Shown here: positions 38,182-45,815 of the stretch, one piece after another
How the letters are laid out: each line of letters opens with the position of its first letter
Numbering within the stretch: position 1 is the stretch's first letter
Assembly (NCBI RefSeq): GCF_900142845.1
Contig: NZ_FSRU01000001.1
Span: 3,869,706 to 3,933,705, forward strand
Length of the DNA stretch: 64,000 bases
Source: Paraburkholderia phenazinium
GTDB taxonomy: Bacteria; Pseudomonadota; Gammaproteobacteria; Burkholderiales; Burkholderiaceae
Reading direction: 5' to 3'
Program-made: the position numbers and the translations under genes
The notes under the pieces: model-generated
Seen by the model: only the letters and a program-made list of their open reading frames with translations
Databases searched by the model: none
What the model was told of the DNA's origin: nothing

Positions 38182-39302
38182 ATGCAATGGCCCTCCCCCT
38201 GCTGATCACGCTCGCTTGCGTGCTACTGGAGCTGGGGTACTCGCGTGTCCGGCGCGGCCTGGCGATTCCGTGGCGGGACGTGATCCTGAATCTGGATTCC
38301 GGGCATATCCTGATGTGGTTCTTCCGGGGCATCGAAGTCGCGGTCTTTGCGTGGATCCTGGCGCACGTCAACCTGCATTGGCTCGATCGCTGGCATCCCG
38401 CCGCCGTGTGGATCTTCGCGATCCTCGCGTGGGATCTCGGGTTCTACTGGATGCATCGCCTGCATCATTCGTTCGGGGTGCTATGGAGCGTTCACGTGGT
38501 CCACCACGAGGGCGAGCACTTCAATCTCTCGCTCGGCATCCGCAACTCCTGGTATTCGTCGCTGACCACGCTGCCGTTTACGACGATACCGCTCGCTTTG
38601 GCCGGCGTTCCGCTGGACATCTTCATTGCCGTGTCGACGCTTCACTACACCGTGCAGTTCTATAACCACAACGGTATCGTCGGCCGCTCCGGACTGCTGG
38701 ACCGGTTTCTGGTCACCCCCGCGAATCACCGGGTTCACCATGGGCACAACGCCGAGTATCGCGACCGCAATTTCGGCGGCACCTTCCTCATCTGGGACAA
38801 GCTGTTCGGCACGTTTCAGCGCGAACTGCCTGGCGTGCCGATCCAGTACGGCATCGCCACGCCCACAGATTCCACCAATCCATTCTGGGCGAACACGGTG
38901 CCGCTGCTGCGCTATGCGGGCTTACGCGTGCCGCGGCTCACCAGCGTGCGCCGCCTTTCTGTGCCCGACGCGGTGATCGCAAGCGGCGGCGTGATCCTGT
39001 TCGGCGTCGTCACCTACTACGTGCATCGCAACGGCACCTGGCCGGAATTTGGGCAGCCCACCTTCTTCGCCCTGATCTTCGCCGCAACGCTTGCATTGGG
39101 TGGCATGTCGGATGGCCGCCTCTGGGGTGTGGCGAGCTGGGTTGTCATCGCCGCGCTCTCGCTCGCCATCATGCCGCTGTATTTCGGCCTGCGCGATCCT
39201 CTCGGGCTGAGTCTGCTAGGCGCGCTGCTCGTGCACAGCGTCGTGGCCGCTATCGTCACGCTACGTGTGCGGGAAAAAGCGTCGAGCTATGTCCAAACCT
39301 GA
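38178..39302 (+). CDS. Sterol desaturase/fatty acid hydroxylase-superfamily membrane oxygenase (alkylglycerol monooxygenase-like)
   Basis: 374 residues. The di-iron His clusters are WMHRLHHS, HVVHHEGEHFN and NHRVHHGHNAEYRDRNFGG, within an N-terminal four-helix region. It continues into about four more C-terminal TM segments, a layout seen in alkylglycerol monooxygenase-type members. It would hydroxylate, desaturate or cleave a lipid chain or ether with O2. ATG 38178 overlaps the PAP2 stop, and its 3' end overlaps the next gene by 14 bp. Confidence 0.83.
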   Translation: MNAMALPLLITLACVLLELGYSRVRRGLAIPWRDVILNLDSGHILMWFFRGIEVAVFAWILAHVNLHWLDRWHPAAVWIFAILAWDLGFYWMHRLHHSFGVLWSVHVVHHEGEHFNLSLGIRNSWYSSLTTLPFTTIPLALAGVPLDIFIAVSTLHYTVQFYNHNGIVGRSGLLDRFLVTPANHRVHHGHNAEYRDRNFGGTFLIWDKLFGTFQRELPGVPIQYGIATPTDSTNPFWANTVPLLRYAGLRVPRLTSVRRLSVPDAVIASGGVILFGVVTYYVHRNGTWPEFGQPTFFALIFAATLALGGMSDGRLWGVASWVVIAALSLAIMPLYFGLRDPLGLSLLGALLVHSVVAAIVTLRVREKASSYVQT

Positions 39303-40134
39303 TATTCGCCGCCGCGACCTCGATTTCAACATGAAGGACGCCATTCCCGTTCACTGGCTGGACGGCGAGTGCCACATCACGCGCCATTACGACGCCATGT
39401 CGATCATGTTCCCGGAAGGCGAACGCGCGTTCATCGAGAGCGTGTCCCTGTATCGCGACCATATCGCGCCTGGGACGCCGCTCGCCGAGGACGTCGCCGG
39501 GTTTGTCGGCCAGGAAGCGATCCATCGACGCGAACATCAACGCTATAACGCGAGGCTCGCGGCGCAGGGCGCGCCGGTTGCCGCGCTCGAGCGCCAGGTT
39601 GCCGGACAACAGGAGTTTGCGCGCCGCTATCTGCCGGATAGCGTGCGGCTCGCCATCACGGTGTGTCTCGAACACTTCACCGCCATGCTCGCCGACCAGA
39701 TGCTCCGGCAGCGTGCCTGCATGAAGGGCGCGGATCCGCGCATGCGCCGCATCTGGGGGTGGCACGCGGTGGAAGAAACCGAACATAAAGGCGTCGCGTT
39801 CGATGTCTTCGCGCACGTCATCCGCCATCCGGTGAAGCGCTACGCATTGCGTTGCGCAGCCATGCTGTGGGTCACAGCCATCTTTACGCTGCTGGCCTGG
39901 GGTTTTACGTTCAGCCTCGTCAAACACGATCGCCGCCTCACGGACTGGCGCGGCTGGGGACGCTTGCTGCGCTATCACTTCGTCTCGCCTGGCGCGCTCG
40001 TGCGCATCGTGCCGCACTGGCTCGCCTGGTTCTCGCCGGGTTTTCACCCATGGCAACACGACAACCGCGAGCTCGTGCGCGAGGCTTACCGGGAATATGA
40101 CGTGCCGTGGGACGAAGGCCGCGCGAGGCTGTAG
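39289..40134 (+). CDS. PF10118-type predicted metal-dependent hydrolase (ferritin-like di-iron helical protein)
   Basis: 281 residues. QEAIHRREHQRYN and WHAVEETEHKGVAFDV give paired Glu/His clusters on helices, the pattern of the PF10118 family (COG3687), which looks like a ferritin-like di-iron oxygenase rather than a proven hydrolase. Other conserved parts are MFPEGERAFIESV and VCLEHFTAMLA. A hydrophobic segment near 190-210 may touch the membrane. ATG 39289 is chosen over 39265 because the shorter form matches the family start (SKPDIRRRDLDF). It is the last gene of the operon, with a hairpin directly after its stop. Confidence 0.8.
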   Translation: MSKPDIRRRDLDFNMKDAIPVHWLDGECHITRHYDAMSIMFPEGERAFIESVSLYRDHIAPGTPLAEDVAGFVGQEAIHRREHQRYNARLAAQGAPVAALERQVAGQQEFARRYLPDSVRLAITVCLEHFTAMLADQMLRQRACMKGADPRMRRIWGWHAVEETEHKGVAFDVFAHVIRHPVKRYALRCAAMLWVTAIFTLLAWGFTFSLVKHDRRLTDWRGWGRLLRYHFVSPGALVRIVPHWLAWFSPGFHPWQHDNRELVREAYREYDVPWDEGRARL

Positions 40135-40139
40135 ATTCG

Positions 40140-40163
40140 ACCGGGCCAGGTCTCGCCCGGTTT
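40140..40163 (+). terminator. Terminator hairpin of the lipid-type operon
   Basis: ACCGGGC (40140-40146) and GCCCGGT (40155-40161) form a perfect seven-base stem with an eight-base loop, followed by TTTGTG. It begins six bases after the last stop codon of the seven-gene operon and 84 bases before the GST gene. Confidence 0.65.
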
Positions 40164-40244
40164 GTGAGGCGGTGCTTCACTCTATATTTAGCACTATCCA
40201 AGCCGGCTATGATGTGACACTCCACAGGCCCGGATCTCATACTC

Positions 40245-40916
40245 ATGCTCACCGTCCATCATCTGAACAACTCACGCTCGCAGCGCGTCCTGTGGCTGCT
40301 TGAAGAACTCGGTGTGCCGTACGAGATCAAGCGCTATGAGCGCGACGCCAAAACCATGCTGGCGCCGCCCGAATTGCGCGCCATCCATCCGCTCGGCAAA
40401 TCGCCGGTAATCACGGACGACGGCCTGACCATCGCCGAATCGGGCGCCATCATCGAATATCTGGTGGACCGCTACGGCCAGGGACGCTTCGCGCCCGCTG
40501 TCGGGACACCCGAGCGTCTGCGCTATACGTACTGGCTGCACTACGCGGAAGGGTCGGTAATGCCGCCGTTGCTGCTCAAGCTGGTGGCGTTGCGAATCGC
40601 CAGCGCGCCGATGCCGTTCTTCGCCAGGCCAATTGCACGCAAGATTGCTTCGACGCTGCAATCGAGCTTCGTGGATCCGCAGATCAAGCTGCACCTGGGC
40701 TATATCAACGACGCGTTGACGCCCACCGGCTGGTTCGTCGGCAACGAATTCAGCGCCGCGGACGTCCAAATGAGCTTCCCGCTCGAAGCCGCCACGGCGC
40801 GCGGCGGGGTCGTCAGCCATATCGCTGCCATCAACGGCTTTCTCGAACGCATCCATGCGCGTCCCGCGTATCAGCGCGCGCTGGAACGCGGCGGCAAGTA
40901 CGAACTGTTGGGCTGA
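40245..40916 (+). CDS. Glutathione S-transferase
   Basis: 223 residues. The N-terminal thioredoxin-like domain has HHLNNSRSQRVLWLLEELGVPY (Ser/Asn at the active site), the cis-Pro segment KSPVITDDG, and ESGAIIEYLVDRY for the glutathione gamma-glutamyl contact. The C-terminal helical domain has the FSAADVQMSFPL N-capping motif. A cytoplasmic detoxification or isomerisation enzyme with unknown electrophile. Monocistronic, just after the lipid operon terminator. Confidence 0.88.
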   Translation: MLTVHHLNNSRSQRVLWLLEELGVPYEIKRYERDAKTMLAPPELRAIHPLGKSPVITDDGLTIAESGAIIEYLVDRYGQGRFAPAVGTPERLRYTYWLHYAEGSVMPPLLLKLVALRIASAPMPFFARPIARKIASTLQSSFVDPQIKLHLGYINDALTPTGWFVGNEFSAADVQMSFPLEAATARGGVVSHIAAINGFLERIHARPAYQRALERGGKYELLG

Positions 40917-41041
40917 GTATTGCTGACCCATAGGGCAACACGAGGGGCGCCGCACGCCGCCTGGATCGCCCATGCTCGCCTCAGGTTCGAGAGGCGTAAC
41001 ATCTTGGTTTCCGACGCTAATCCACACCGGAGACCTGCCGC

Positions 41042-42553
41042 ATGACTCACAACATCGACGGGCGCAAACGCTGGCTCGCCCTGATCGTCCTGTGCCTGGG
41101 CGTGCTGATGATCGTCCTCGACTCGACGATCGTAAACGTCGCGCTGCCGTCCATCGCCGCAGATCTCGGCTTCTCCGAAACCTCGCTGGTATGGGTCGTG
41201 AACGCCTATATGCTGACCTTCGGCGGCTGCCTGCTGCTCGGCGGCAGGCTCGGCGACCTGTACGGCCATCGCAAGCTGTTTCTGGGCGGCATTACGCTCT
41301 TCACGCTGGCTTCGCTGGCCTGCGGCATGGCGAATTCCCAGGTGCTGCTGGTCTGCGCGCGCGCCGTGCAGGGGTTTGGCGGCGCGGTGGTGTCGGCGGT
41401 CTCGCTGTCGCTGATCATGAACCTGTTCACCGAGCCGGGCGAGCGCGCCAAGGCCATGGGCGTGTACGGCTTCGTGTGTGCGGGCGGCGGCAGCATCGGC
41501 GTGTTGATGGGCGGTCTGCTCACCAACCTGTTGAGCTGGCACTGGATCTTTCTGGTCAACCTGCCTATCGGCATTGCCGTTTACGCGCTGTGTGTCGCGC
41601 TGCTGCCCGATGGCCGAGGCCACACACGCGGCGAGCGGCTCGACGTCGCCGGTGCCGCGACGGTGACCGCCTCGCTGATGCTCGCGGTCTATGCCATCGT
41701 GAACGGCAACGAGGCGGGCTGGACCTCGCTGCCCACCCTCGGCATGCTCGTCGCCGCGCTGGCGCTGCTCGTGCTGTTCCTGCGCATCGAAGCGCGCGTG
41801 CAGCACCCGCTGATGCCGCTGGGCCTTTTCAGGCTGCGCAACGTTGCGGTCGCGAATGTGGTCGGCGTGTTGTGGGCGGCGGCGATGTTCGCGTGGTTCT
41901 TTATCTCCGCCCTCTATCTGCAGCGCGTGCTGGGTTATCGGCCCATGCAGGTCGGGCTCGCTTTTCTGCCGGCCAACCTGATCATGGCGTTGTTCTCGCT
42001 TGGGTTGTCCGCTCGCCTCGTGATGCGCTTCGGTCTGCGCCTGCCGCTCGGCGTCGGCTTGCTGCTGGCTGCCGCGGGGCTCGCATGGTTTGCGCGGGCG
42101 CCGGCTGACGGCAGCTTTGTCATTGATGTGCTGCCCGGCATGACCCTGCTCGGACTCGGCGCGGGGATTGCGTTCAACCCGGTTCTGCTGGCCGCGATGA
42201 GCGACGTCGAAGCGAGCGAGTCCGGCCTCGCCTCGGGCATCGTCAATACCTCGTTCATGATGGGCGGCGCGGTGGGTCTCGCGGTACTCGCAAGCCTTGC
42301 CGCGGCGCGCACCACTGCGCTGCAGGCGAGCGAGGCGCCTGCGGCGGCGCTGAACGGCGGATATCACGTCGCGTTTCTGACCGGTGCGATTTTTGCCGCG
42401 GTTGCGGCGCTGTTCGGGGCGTTGCTGCTACGCACCCACACGACGGCGGCCGGCGAGGCTGACGCGGATGCACAAGCAGACGCCACTGCCGACAACACGG
42501 GTGTCACGCACAGGCCACATGCCAGCCGCGACACCACCACCGAAAACGGCTAA
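41042..42553 (+). CDS. MFS multidrug exporter, DHA2 (EmrB/QacA, 14-TM) family
   Basis: 503 residues with about fourteen TM helices. Conserved DHA2 motifs are LDSTIVNVALPSIAADLGFS in TM1 and LLLGGRLGDLYGHRKLF in the TM2-3 loop, plus a motif-C-type GFVCAGGGSIGVLMGG. It would export drugs or metabolites using proton exchange. There is no EmrA-like adaptor alongside. It is followed by an AraC-type regulator on the same strand, 119 bp downstream, which may respond to the exported compounds. Confidence 0.87.
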   Translation: MTHNIDGRKRWLALIVLCLGVLMIVLDSTIVNVALPSIAADLGFSETSLVWVVNAYMLTFGGCLLLGGRLGDLYGHRKLFLGGITLFTLASLACGMANSQVLLVCARAVQGFGGAVVSAVSLSLIMNLFTEPGERAKAMGVYGFVCAGGGSIGVLMGGLLTNLLSWHWIFLVNLPIGIAVYALCVALLPDGRGHTRGERLDVAGAATVTASLMLAVYAIVNGNEAGWTSLPTLGMLVAALALLVLFLRIEARVQHPLMPLGLFRLRNVAVANVVGVLWAAAMFAWFFISALYLQRVLGYRPMQVGLAFLPANLIMALFSLGLSARLVMRFGLRLPLGVGLLLAAAGLAWFARAPADGSFVIDVLPGMTLLGLGAGIAFNPVLLAAMSDVEASESGLASGIVNTSFMMGGAVGLAVLASLAAARTTALQASEAPAAALNGGYHVAFLTGAIFAAVAALFGALLLRTHTTAAGEADADAQADATADNTGVTHRPHASRDTTTENG

Positions 42554-42672
42554 CTCCTGCAGAGGCCCACGGCGAAGGGTAGGTCGCCGCGCCGATCCAA
42601 AATGCGCAAGCCCGATCAAATCAGCTACCGCGCCACTCGCTATGCTGGCTTCATGCTGACACGAGAGCTGGT

Positions 42673-43506
42673 ATGAACCCCGTCAAAAAAGCGCTCTGGT
42701 TTATCGAAAGCCACTATTCGCGCGAGTTGACACTCGACGACATCGCGAGCGGCGGCTGCGTTTCGCGCTACCACCTGTCGCGTGCCTTCGAAGCGGCAAC
42801 GGGCCGCTCGGTGATGCGTTACGTGCGGGCACGACGCCTGACCGAAGCGGCGCGGCGTCTGGCAGGCGGCGCACCCGATATTCTGGCAGTAGCCATGGAA
42901 GCGGGATACGGCTCTCATGAGGCATTCACGCGCGCGTTTCGCGAGCAGTTCGGGCTCACGCCCGAGGCGTTGCGCGCGCAGGGACATCTCGACAACATCC
43001 CCCTCGTGGAGCCGATCAAAATGGATGAAACCGTTCTTACCAACCTTCCTCCGCCTCGCTTCGAGAACGGCAAGCCGCTGCTCGTCGCGGGCCTCGCCGA
43101 ACGCTACACCTGCGATACCAGCGCGGCCATTCCCGCCCAGTGGCAGCGCTTTAACGAATACTTCGGCAAAGTGCCCGGACAGATCGGCAACGTCGCCTAC
43201 GGCATCTGCTATAACGCCGACGACAGCGGCAATTTCGACTATCTATGCGGTGTCGAAGTCAGCGACTTCTCCAGCCTGCCTGCCGGGTTGAGCCATGTGC
43301 GGGTGCCCGAGCAGCGCTATGCCGTCTTCGCGCACCATGAGCATATCGCCGTGATTCGGCGCAGTTGGAACACCATCTGGAATCAATGGCTGCCGGAATC
43401 GGGGCATACGCCCGCCGACGCGCCGAACTTCGAGCGCTACAGCGAGCAGTTCGACCCCGTCACAGGCATGGGCGGCTTCGAGATCTGGCTGCCGCTCAAG
43501 ACGTGA
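42673..43506 (+). CDS. AraC-family regulator with C-terminal GyrI-like effector domain
   Basis: 277 residues. An N-terminal double HTH (LTLDDIASGGCVSRYHLSRAF; DILAVAMEAGYGSHEAFTRAF) is followed from about residue 120 by a GyrI-like/SOUL-type small-molecule-binding domain (PAQWQRFNEYFGKVPGQ; YAVFAHHEHIAVI; FEIWLPLK). This resembles Rob/BmrR-type multidrug-sensing regulators and is placed next to a DHA2 exporter. Its 3' end overlaps that of the convergent threonyl-tRNA synthetase-like gene by 11 bp. Confidence 0.85.
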   Translation: MNPVKKALWFIESHYSRELTLDDIASGGCVSRYHLSRAFEAATGRSVMRYVRARRLTEAARRLAGGAPDILAVAMEAGYGSHEAFTRAFREQFGLTPEALRAQGHLDNIPLVEPIKMDETVLTNLPPPRFENGKPLLVAGLAERYTCDTSAAIPAQWQRFNEYFGKVPGQIGNVAYGICYNADDSGNFDYLCGVEVSDFSSLPAGLSHVRVPEQRYAVFAHHEHIAVIRRSWNTIWNQWLPESGHTPADAPNFERYSEQFDPVTGMGGFEIWLPLKT

Positions 43507-44752
43507 TGGCGCCTTGACGGAGCGCGGCGATCCGCAACCGCTCGACGCCCTCGGCAAACGCCAGCACAACCTGGTGCCCGTCCCGTTCGCGGATGCTGAT
43601 CGTCTGGTCGCGTTCATCGCGCGGCCCGACCGCGACGAAGACAGGCACCTGCTTCTCGCGCGCATCGACGATTTTCTTCTCCAGCCGCTCCGGGCGATCG
43701 TCGAGCACGACCCTGACGCCGGCGTCTTCAAGCGCCTGCACCACCTGCGCGGCATACGCCGCGCAGGCGTCGTTGATCGTCGCCACGGCAACCTGCTCCG
43801 GCGCGAGCCACAACGGCAGCCAGCCTTCGTGATGCTCGAGCAGCATGGCGATGAAACGCTCCATGCTGCCCAGCACAGCGTGATGGATCATCACCGGCCG
43901 CTCGCGCTCGTTGCGCTCGTTGACGTAGAGCGCGTCAAGCCGCTCGGGCAAGACGAAATCGAGCTGAATCGTGCCGCACTGCCAACTACGTCCCCGGCTA
44001 TCGAGCAGATGAAATTCCAGCTTGGGACCGTAGAACGCACCCTCGCCCTCGCGCACGTCGAACTGCAGTCCGGCCGCCAGCGCGGCTTGGGCCAACGCCG
44101 CTTCGGCACGATCCCAGACCTCGTCGGCGCCTGCCCGCAACGCGGGGCGCGTCGCCAGGGCGACGGAGAAAGCGGGAAAGCCGAGGTCGGCGTAGACGTT
44201 ACGCAGCAGATCGCAAAAGCGTCCGACTTCGAGCTCGATCTGCGCCTCCGTGCAAAAGACATGCGCGTCGTCCTGCACGAATGCGCGCGTGCGCTTGAGG
44301 CCCTCTAGCGAACCGGAAGGCTCATCGCGATGACAGGCGCCGAACTCGCTATAACGCACCGGCAACTCGCGGTACGAACGCACGCGCTGATTAAACACCT
44401 GTACGTGGCAGGGGCAGCTCATGGGCTTGAGACACAGCGCGCGGGCTTCGGACGCACCATCCGCATCGTGCGCTTCGCTCGCGCCGCCCGAACCCTGTCC
44501 TTCGGATAACGAATACATCTGGGCGCCAAATTTCTCCCAATGACCGCTGCGCTCCCAGATGGAGCGGGCGAGCAGTTGCGGCGTGCGGATTTCGCGGAAG
44601 CCCGCGCGCCGCATCCGCTGGCGAATATAGTCTTCCAGCACGCGATACAGCTCCCAGCCGCGCGGATGCCAGAAAACCATGCCGGGACCTTCCTCCTGCT
44701 GGTGGAAAAGGTCCAGCTTGTTACCTAAAACACGATGATCGATGTCGTTCAC
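43496..44752 (-). CDS. Second threonyl-tRNA synthetase lacking the TGS and editing domains
   Basis: 418 residues from GTG 44752. The class II catalytic core and anticodon domain are complete: motif 2 around YSEFGACHRDEPSGSLEGLK, zinc-site Cys in PMSCPCHVQVF, His in QDDAHVF, motif 3 VLGSMERF, and a C-terminal anticodon-binding domain (VAVATINDACAAYA). The roughly 240-residue N-terminal TGS plus Ser-editing region of housekeeping ThrRS is missing. A Ser/Gly/Ala/Glu-rich insert of about 20 residues precedes the zinc Cys. The gene is controlled by a threonine-codon leader and attenuator. It is probably a starvation or inhibitor-resistance paralog that relies on another enzyme for proofreading. 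Confidence 0.85.
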   Translation of the reverse strand: MNDIDHRVLGNKLDLFHQQEEGPGMVFWHPRGWELYRVLEDYIRQRMRRAGFREIRTPQLLARSIWERSGHWEKFGAQMYSLSEGQGSGGASEAHDADGASEARALCLKPMSCPCHVQVFNQRVRSYRELPVRYSEFGACHRDEPSGSLEGLKRTRAFVQDDAHVFCTEAQIELEVGRFCDLLRNVYADLGFPAFSVALATRPALRAGADEVWDRAEAALAQAALAAGLQFDVREGEGAFYGPKLEFHLLDSRGRSWQCGTIQLDFVLPERLDALYVNERNERERPVMIHHAVLGSMERFIAMLLEHHEGWLPLWLAPEQVAVATINDACAAYAAQVVQALEDAGVRVVLDDRPERLEKKIVDAREKQVPVFVAVGPRDERDQTISIRERDGHQVVLAFAEGVERLRIAALRQGAITS

Positions 44753-44797
44753 AGTACGCTCCGTTTGATATGAGCCAACGACGGAGGGCCGTAAACG

Positions 44798-44832
44798 CCA
44801 AGAGCCCCGTCCGTCTCCGGCGGGGCCCTTGG
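44798..44832 (-). terminator. Attenuator hairpin in the threonyl-tRNA synthetase leader
   Basis: On the minus strand, CCAAGGGCCCCG (44832-44821) and CGGGGCTCTTGG (44809-44798) pair at 11 of 12 positions plus one G-U, around an 11-base loop. It starts 22 bases after the leader-peptide stop and 46 bases before the GTG of the synthetase. Only CGTTTACGG follows, so the U-tract is poor; termination may rely on the strong stem. The 5' arm contains CCCGCC, which could pair instead with GGCGGG in the leader-peptide coding region (44884-44879), giving an antiterminator. Confidence 0.7.
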
Positions 44833-44854
44833 GGGTTTGCAGCAGCTTCTTGCT

Positions 44855-44941
44855 TTAGCGCGCGCAACCTCCAGACGACCCGCCCATGAGGGTGGTCGTC
44901 GTGGTGGTGACAGCCGCGAAGGAAAGCGAATAGAGGTCCAT
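44855..44941 (-). CDS. Threonine-rich attenuator leader peptide for the threonyl-tRNA synthetase paralog
   Basis: A 28-codon ORF, begun by ATG 44941 and ended by TAA at 44857-44855, contains six consecutive Thr codons (ACC ACC ACG ACG ACC ACC, peptide AAVTTTTTTLMGG). The Thr-codon segment GACGACC (44900-44894) pairs with GGTCGTC (44880-44874), with an inner CCC/GGG extension. Ribosome stalling at the Thr codons would therefore free the second strand to disrupt the attenuator. This is the classic transcription-attenuation layout. No Shine-Dalgarno sequence precedes the ATG. Confidence 0.8.
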   Translation of the reverse strand: MDLYSLSFAAVTTTTTTLMGGSSGGCAR

Positions 44942-44949
44942 GGATCGAC

Positions 44950-44977
44950 ATTAAACGATTTGATGACGCTACGTCAA
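44950..44977 (-). promoter_or_regulatory. Promoter of the threonine leader, placed for a leaderless transcript
   Basis: Minus-strand TTGACG (44977-44972), a 16-bp spacer and TTTAAT (44955-44950). Only eight bases separate the -10 from the ATG of the leader peptide, so transcription should start at or within two bases of the AUG. The -35 hexamer overlaps the stop codon of the upstream flavin reductase gene. Confidence 0.6.
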
Positions 44978-45576
44978 TCGATGCCTGCGGGAATTTCCTC
45001 GCCACCCTTCAACGCCGGCTCAACCTCAAACGCTTCACCGGTGGCAAAAAACGTCCCACCGGCCACGTAATGACAGGTACGCAATTCCGGGTCGTCGCCG
45101 AAGTGCCAGCGGTTCTTCGAATAGACCCGGCTGTCCGCATACGCGGCCACCACTTCGCCGATGATCAGATCGTGGCGCTGGCTATCGTCGGGAATCACCT
45201 TGCATTCGAGCCACGTGATGCAACCGGCCAGCATCGGCACGTCGATGCGCTGCCCTGCAAACGTCTCCAGGCCGAAGGCGGCGAACTTGTCGAGATCGGC
45301 GCCCGGCGTCGTGCCAACCGCGAGCGTTTGTCTCGCGAATGCGCGGCTCGGCAATTGCAGGCCGAACACGCCGCTGGCTTCGATCAGTTGTCGCGTGAGC
45401 GTGCGGCTGTCGACCACCACCACGACCTTGGGTGGATTGAAATCCAGCGGCATCGCCCACGAAGCCGCCATGACGTTCGTGCGCCCTGCATGCGCACTGG
45501 TGATGACGGTGACCGGACCGTGATTCAGTAACTGGGTCGCCCGCGACAATTCCACTGCTTCTCTGGTGCCTTTCAT
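44974..45576 (-). CDS. Flavin reductase-like FMN-binding split-barrel protein
   Basis: About 200 residues. GPVTVITSAHAGRTNVMAASW at the N-terminus and NPPKVVVVVDSRTLTRQLIEA are the FMN-binding strands of the flavin reductase/DIM6 family. CHYVAGGTFFATGEAFEVEPAL ends the domain. ATG 45576 is chosen because it follows a GAAGGA site; in-frame starts at 45588 and 45645 have none. It may reduce flavin with NAD(P)H for an oxygenase encoded elsewhere, or act as an FMN-dependent enzyme. Its 3' end contains the promoter of the threonine leader. Confidence 0.8.
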   Translation of the reverse strand: MKGTREAVELSRATQLLNHGPVTVITSAHAGRTNVMAASWAMPLDFNPPKVVVVVDSRTLTRQLIEASGVFGLQLPSRAFARQTLAVGTTPGADLDKFAAFGLETFAGQRIDVPMLAGCITWLECKVIPDDSQRHDLIIGEVVAAYADSRVYSKNRWHFGDDPELRTCHYVAGGTFFATGEAFEVEPALKGGEEIPAGID

Positions 45577-45815
45577 ACGTTCCTTCATCGTGCCGACGGT
45601 GTATCGATTCGTGCGGTCTGCCCAGGCATCCCGGCCACGCCACATGGCATTCTAGCCAGGCCGCGACCGGGTCGTGCGAGCCGCGTTCAGGCCGCCGGGC
45701 GGCTGCGCATTCCGTGTAACACCTGCCTCTTCGAGCGGCCGCCACGTTTCGACGCGCATCGAAGCATACAGACCGCGTGAACGCCTATGATGGGAGCATC
45801 GCAGGAGAACCGATC

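Noticed and set aside
34436..40134. Interpretation of the lipid-type operon as an OleABCD olefin pathway
   Set aside because: Only an OleD-like reductase is present; no thiolase-like OleA, OleB hydrolase or OleC ligase of the right families.
40871..42367. Minus-strand 498-codon frame rich in Gln, His and Arg
   Set aside because: Antisense to the DHA2 exporter; composition typical of a reversed membrane-protein gene.
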